From contig JAZOOY010000030.1 of NCBI GenBank assembly GCA_045655325.1, positions 1 through 24,787 on the forward strand: a DNA stretch of 24,787 nucleotides, read 5' to 3'. A program made the position numbers and the translations under genes. Shown here in pieces: positions 23,119 through 24,787 of the stretch (the stretch's first letter is position 1; each line of letters begins with the position of its first letter). Under the pieces are notes generated by a model. The model did not search any database. It worked only from the letters and a program-made list of their open reading frames with translations, and had not been told where the DNA came from. The DNA comes from UBA1738 sp045655325 (GTDB taxonomy: Bacteria; Bacillota; Clostridia; UBA1381).

Positions 23119-23904
23119 TTATGGAGTATAAATCGCCTTTCCTGTTGTGGCAAGATTTATGGTTCCACGGGAATTTTGGGTCAATTTGTTTGAATTAACT
23201 GCTTCCTTGAACAGGCTTAGCTTTCTCGAAAAGTCGATATGTGTTCCGCAGATAACGTCAAGTCTTGACTGATAGTTAAAGGTAATATTTGTCATATCCT
23301 CAAAAGAGATATAGGTCACATCCTTTATTATGTCCGCTTTTTCCATATTTCCTATGCATCCGATAACAATTTTTTGAGTTTCTTCTTCTTTTAAGGAAAT
23401 AAATTCGCCGTCATTTGCAGATGCTACCTTAACACCTTCTAAAACTGCAACGCCTTCAAGTTTTTCTGCAGTTTTTTCAAGGATTCTGCCATCTTTATCA
23501 ATAACAATATATGATTCTGCATAAGACACCTGAACAACCGGTATTCTTTCGGTTATTTCAACTGTCAAAGTCGGCGGGAATGGTTTTTTCTTCACCGCAA
23601 CTTTTTCTGTGTATGCAAATTTTGAAAGTTTTTTCTTAATACCGTTTCCTCTTGCAGAGAACAGGTTTCTTCCGTTAAAGTCACCGATTTCCGCAAAAAT
23701 CTGTTCCTGTGTAAGCTTATTATTTCCCACAACATTTACTGTCTTTATGTTAAACAGTGGCGTAAAGAACATTACTATCAAAATTGCTATAACACAGAGC
23801 ACAGCAAAAAAAGTATACCGCCTGATTCTTTGTTCGCGTATACGTTTTTGACGCCTTTTATCGTGGCGTGCCTGTATGCTTTTGTCTTTTGCACTTTTTA
23901 CCAT
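23119..23904 (-). CDS. ftsQ: Cell division protein FtsQ/DivIB
   Basis: A 261-aa bitopic membrane protein of the divisome. The first 30 residues are strongly basic, a single membrane segment spans about 31-48, and the POTRA-like domain follows (FNIKTVNVVGNNKLTQEQI at 51-69 through VEITERIPVVQVSY). The rest is the extracellular FtsQ/DivIB beta domain. It bridges early and late division proteins, normally with FtsL/DivIC and FtsB. GGAGAG lies 6 nt before the ATG, inside the end of murA, whose stop codon is 1 nt away, so the two are translationally coupled. Confidence 0.92.
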   Translation of the reverse strand: MVKSAKDKSIQARHDKRRQKRIREQRIRRYTFFAVLCVIAILIVMFFTPLFNIKTVNVVGNNKLTQEQIFAEIGDFNGRNLFSARGNGIKKKLSKFAYTEKVAVKKKPFPPTLTVEITERIPVVQVSYAESYIVIDKDGRILEKTAEKLEGVAVLEGVKVASANDGEFISLKEEETQKIVIGCIGNMEKADIIKDVTYISFEDMTNITFNYQSRLDVICGTHIDFSRKLSLFKEAVNSNKLTQNSRGTINLATTGKAIYTP

Positions 23905-23905
23905 T

Positions 23906-24787
23906 TTAATCTCTCCGCTTTATATCAGCACCCAGGGACGATAAAACCTTTTCAATATGGTCATATCCCCTGTCGATAAATTTCACATTCTCAATCTGGG
24001 TTTCACCCTCTGCCGAAAGCGCCGCCACAACAAGTGACGCACCGCCACGCAGTTCCTTTGCAATAACATTTGCACCGGTGAGTGGTGTTTTTCCCATAAC
24101 CACGGCAACTCTGCCGTCAGTTTTTATATCAGCACCCATTCGCATCAGTTCTTCTATGTGCTGGAATCTGTTTTCAAAAATATTTTCCACAAATACGCTT
24201 GCACCGTCGCAGGCCGTTGCCAGTGCCATAAATGGCGACTGTATATCCGTCGGAAATCCCGGATAGGGCATAGTTTTTATTGTGCCAACGCTTTGAAGCC
24301 GTTTTGCCGGTGTTATAACCACCTTATCCTTTTCGGCATAAATCACCGCTCCCATATCTTTTAAGATATTGAGCATTGCACCGATGTGGTTACTATTCAC
24401 CTTTTTTAAAACAACAGTTCCGCCGGTTATTGCGCCACAGGCAAGGTAGGTTGCCGCCACAATTCTGTCAGGAATTATAGTATGCTCCACGCCGTAGAGC
24501 TTATGTACACCCTGTATTTCGATTGTGTCGCTTCCGGCGCCTCTGATTTTGGCACCCATACGGTTTAAAAATTGCTGAAGATCAACAATTTCCGGTTCCC
24601 TTGCCGCGTTTTCAATCACCGTCACACCGTCTAAAAGACAACTTGCAAGCATTGTGTTTTCGGTGGCTCCCACACTTGGAAAATCAAGGTGAATTTTTGC
24701 TGCCGACATATTGGAACCGTCACAGTGAATGAATCCATGTGATTCGGTTATCTCAACGCCCAGTTGACGTAGTGCTTTTAAGTGCAG
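23906..24787 (-). CDS. murA: UDP-N-acetylglucosamine 1-carboxyvinyltransferase, C-terminal part
   Basis: The reading frame is open to the right edge of the window, so this is a 3' fragment of about 293 codons. The first visible residues (LHLKALRQLGVEITESHGFI) align just after the RPVDLH segment that follows the catalytic loop, so the active-site Cys lies just outside the window. DFPSVGATENTMLAS, DRIVAATYLACGAITGG, PGFPTDIQSPFMALA and ELRGGASLVVAAL are all MurA signatures. MurA adds enolpyruvate to UDP-GlcNAc, the first committed step of peptidoglycan synthesis. The in-frame ATG at 24709 is internal and not the start. murA-ftsQ-ftsZ is a common order in Clostridia. Confidence 0.96.
   Translation of the reverse strand: MHLKALRQLGVEITESHGFIHCDGSNMSAAKIHLDFPSVGATENTMLASCLLDGVTVIENAAREPEIVDLQQFLNRMGAKIRGAGSDTIEIQGVHKLYGVEHTIIPDRIVAATYLACGAITGGTVVLKKVNSNHIGAMLNILKDMGAVIYAEKDKVVITPAKRLQSVGTIKTMPYPGFPTDIQSPFMALATACDGASVFVENIFENRFQHIEELMRMGADIKTDGRVAVVMGKTPLTGANVIAKELRGGASLVVAALSAEGETQIENVKFIDRGYDHIEKVLSSLGADIKRRD

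Noticed and set aside
24707..24709. ATG as the murA start
   Set aside because: The frame stays open to the window edge and the upstream residues match MurA, so this Met is internal.
1..24787. CRISPR arrays, phage genes, insertion sequences, tRNA or rRNA
   Set aside because: No spaced direct repeats, transposase or integrase motifs, or tRNA-like cloverleafs were seen by reading both strands.

Overview
The window reads as a chromosomal housekeeping segment of a low-GC, anaerobic Gram-positive bacterium of class Clostridia. Evidence: [FeFe]-hydrogenase maturase HydG, a membrane pyrophosphatase, DivIB-type FtsQ, TagO-type transferase, RelQ-type alarmone synthetase, AGGAGG-like ribosome sites, and many textbook sigma-A promoters with 17-nt spacers. 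I cannot assign a genus. No phage, transposase, CRISPR array, tRNA or rRNA was seen. All genes except feoA, feoB, one unknown protein and hydG are on the minus strand.

Layout, left to right. (1) 1-588, minus: promoter, then mtrB (TRAP), a 58-aa small protein and the start of pfkA, tightly spaced. (2) 588-6625, minus: one promoter ahead of a Na/Pi cotransporter-family protein, a nitroreductase-family flavoprotein and dnaE. (3) 6628-8805, minus: hppA with its own promoter and terminator. (4) 8943-11332, plus: feoA-feoB, ending in a terminator shared with (5) relQ, minus, which has a full-consensus promoter. (6) 12099-15438, minus: aminotransferase, trpS and tagO. (7) 15472-15576: an imperfect palindrome of about 105 nt between glnS and the aminotransferase. 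(8) 15575-18976, minus: gltX-glnS. (9) 18977-19181: divergent region with an unexplained terminator-like hairpin. (10) 19182-21793, plus: an unrecognised beta-propeller-like protein, then hydG with its own promoter and structured leader. (11) 21804-24787, minus: end of a division and wall cluster, murA-ftsQ-ftsZ, with tandem promoters before ftsZ.

Functionally, the genes cover replication (dnaE), glycolysis (pfkA), translation (trpS, glnS, gltX), wall synthesis and division (murA, tagO, ftsQ, ftsZ), phosphate and energy (Na/Pi, hppA), iron uptake (feoAB), stress signalling (relQ) and hydrogen metabolism (hydG). I found no clearly new multi-gene system. The points most worth a second look are TRAP with two changed RNA-contact positions in a three-gene run with pfkA, the glnS-flanking palindrome, the structured hydG leader, and the orphan propeller protein with a coiled-coil tail.
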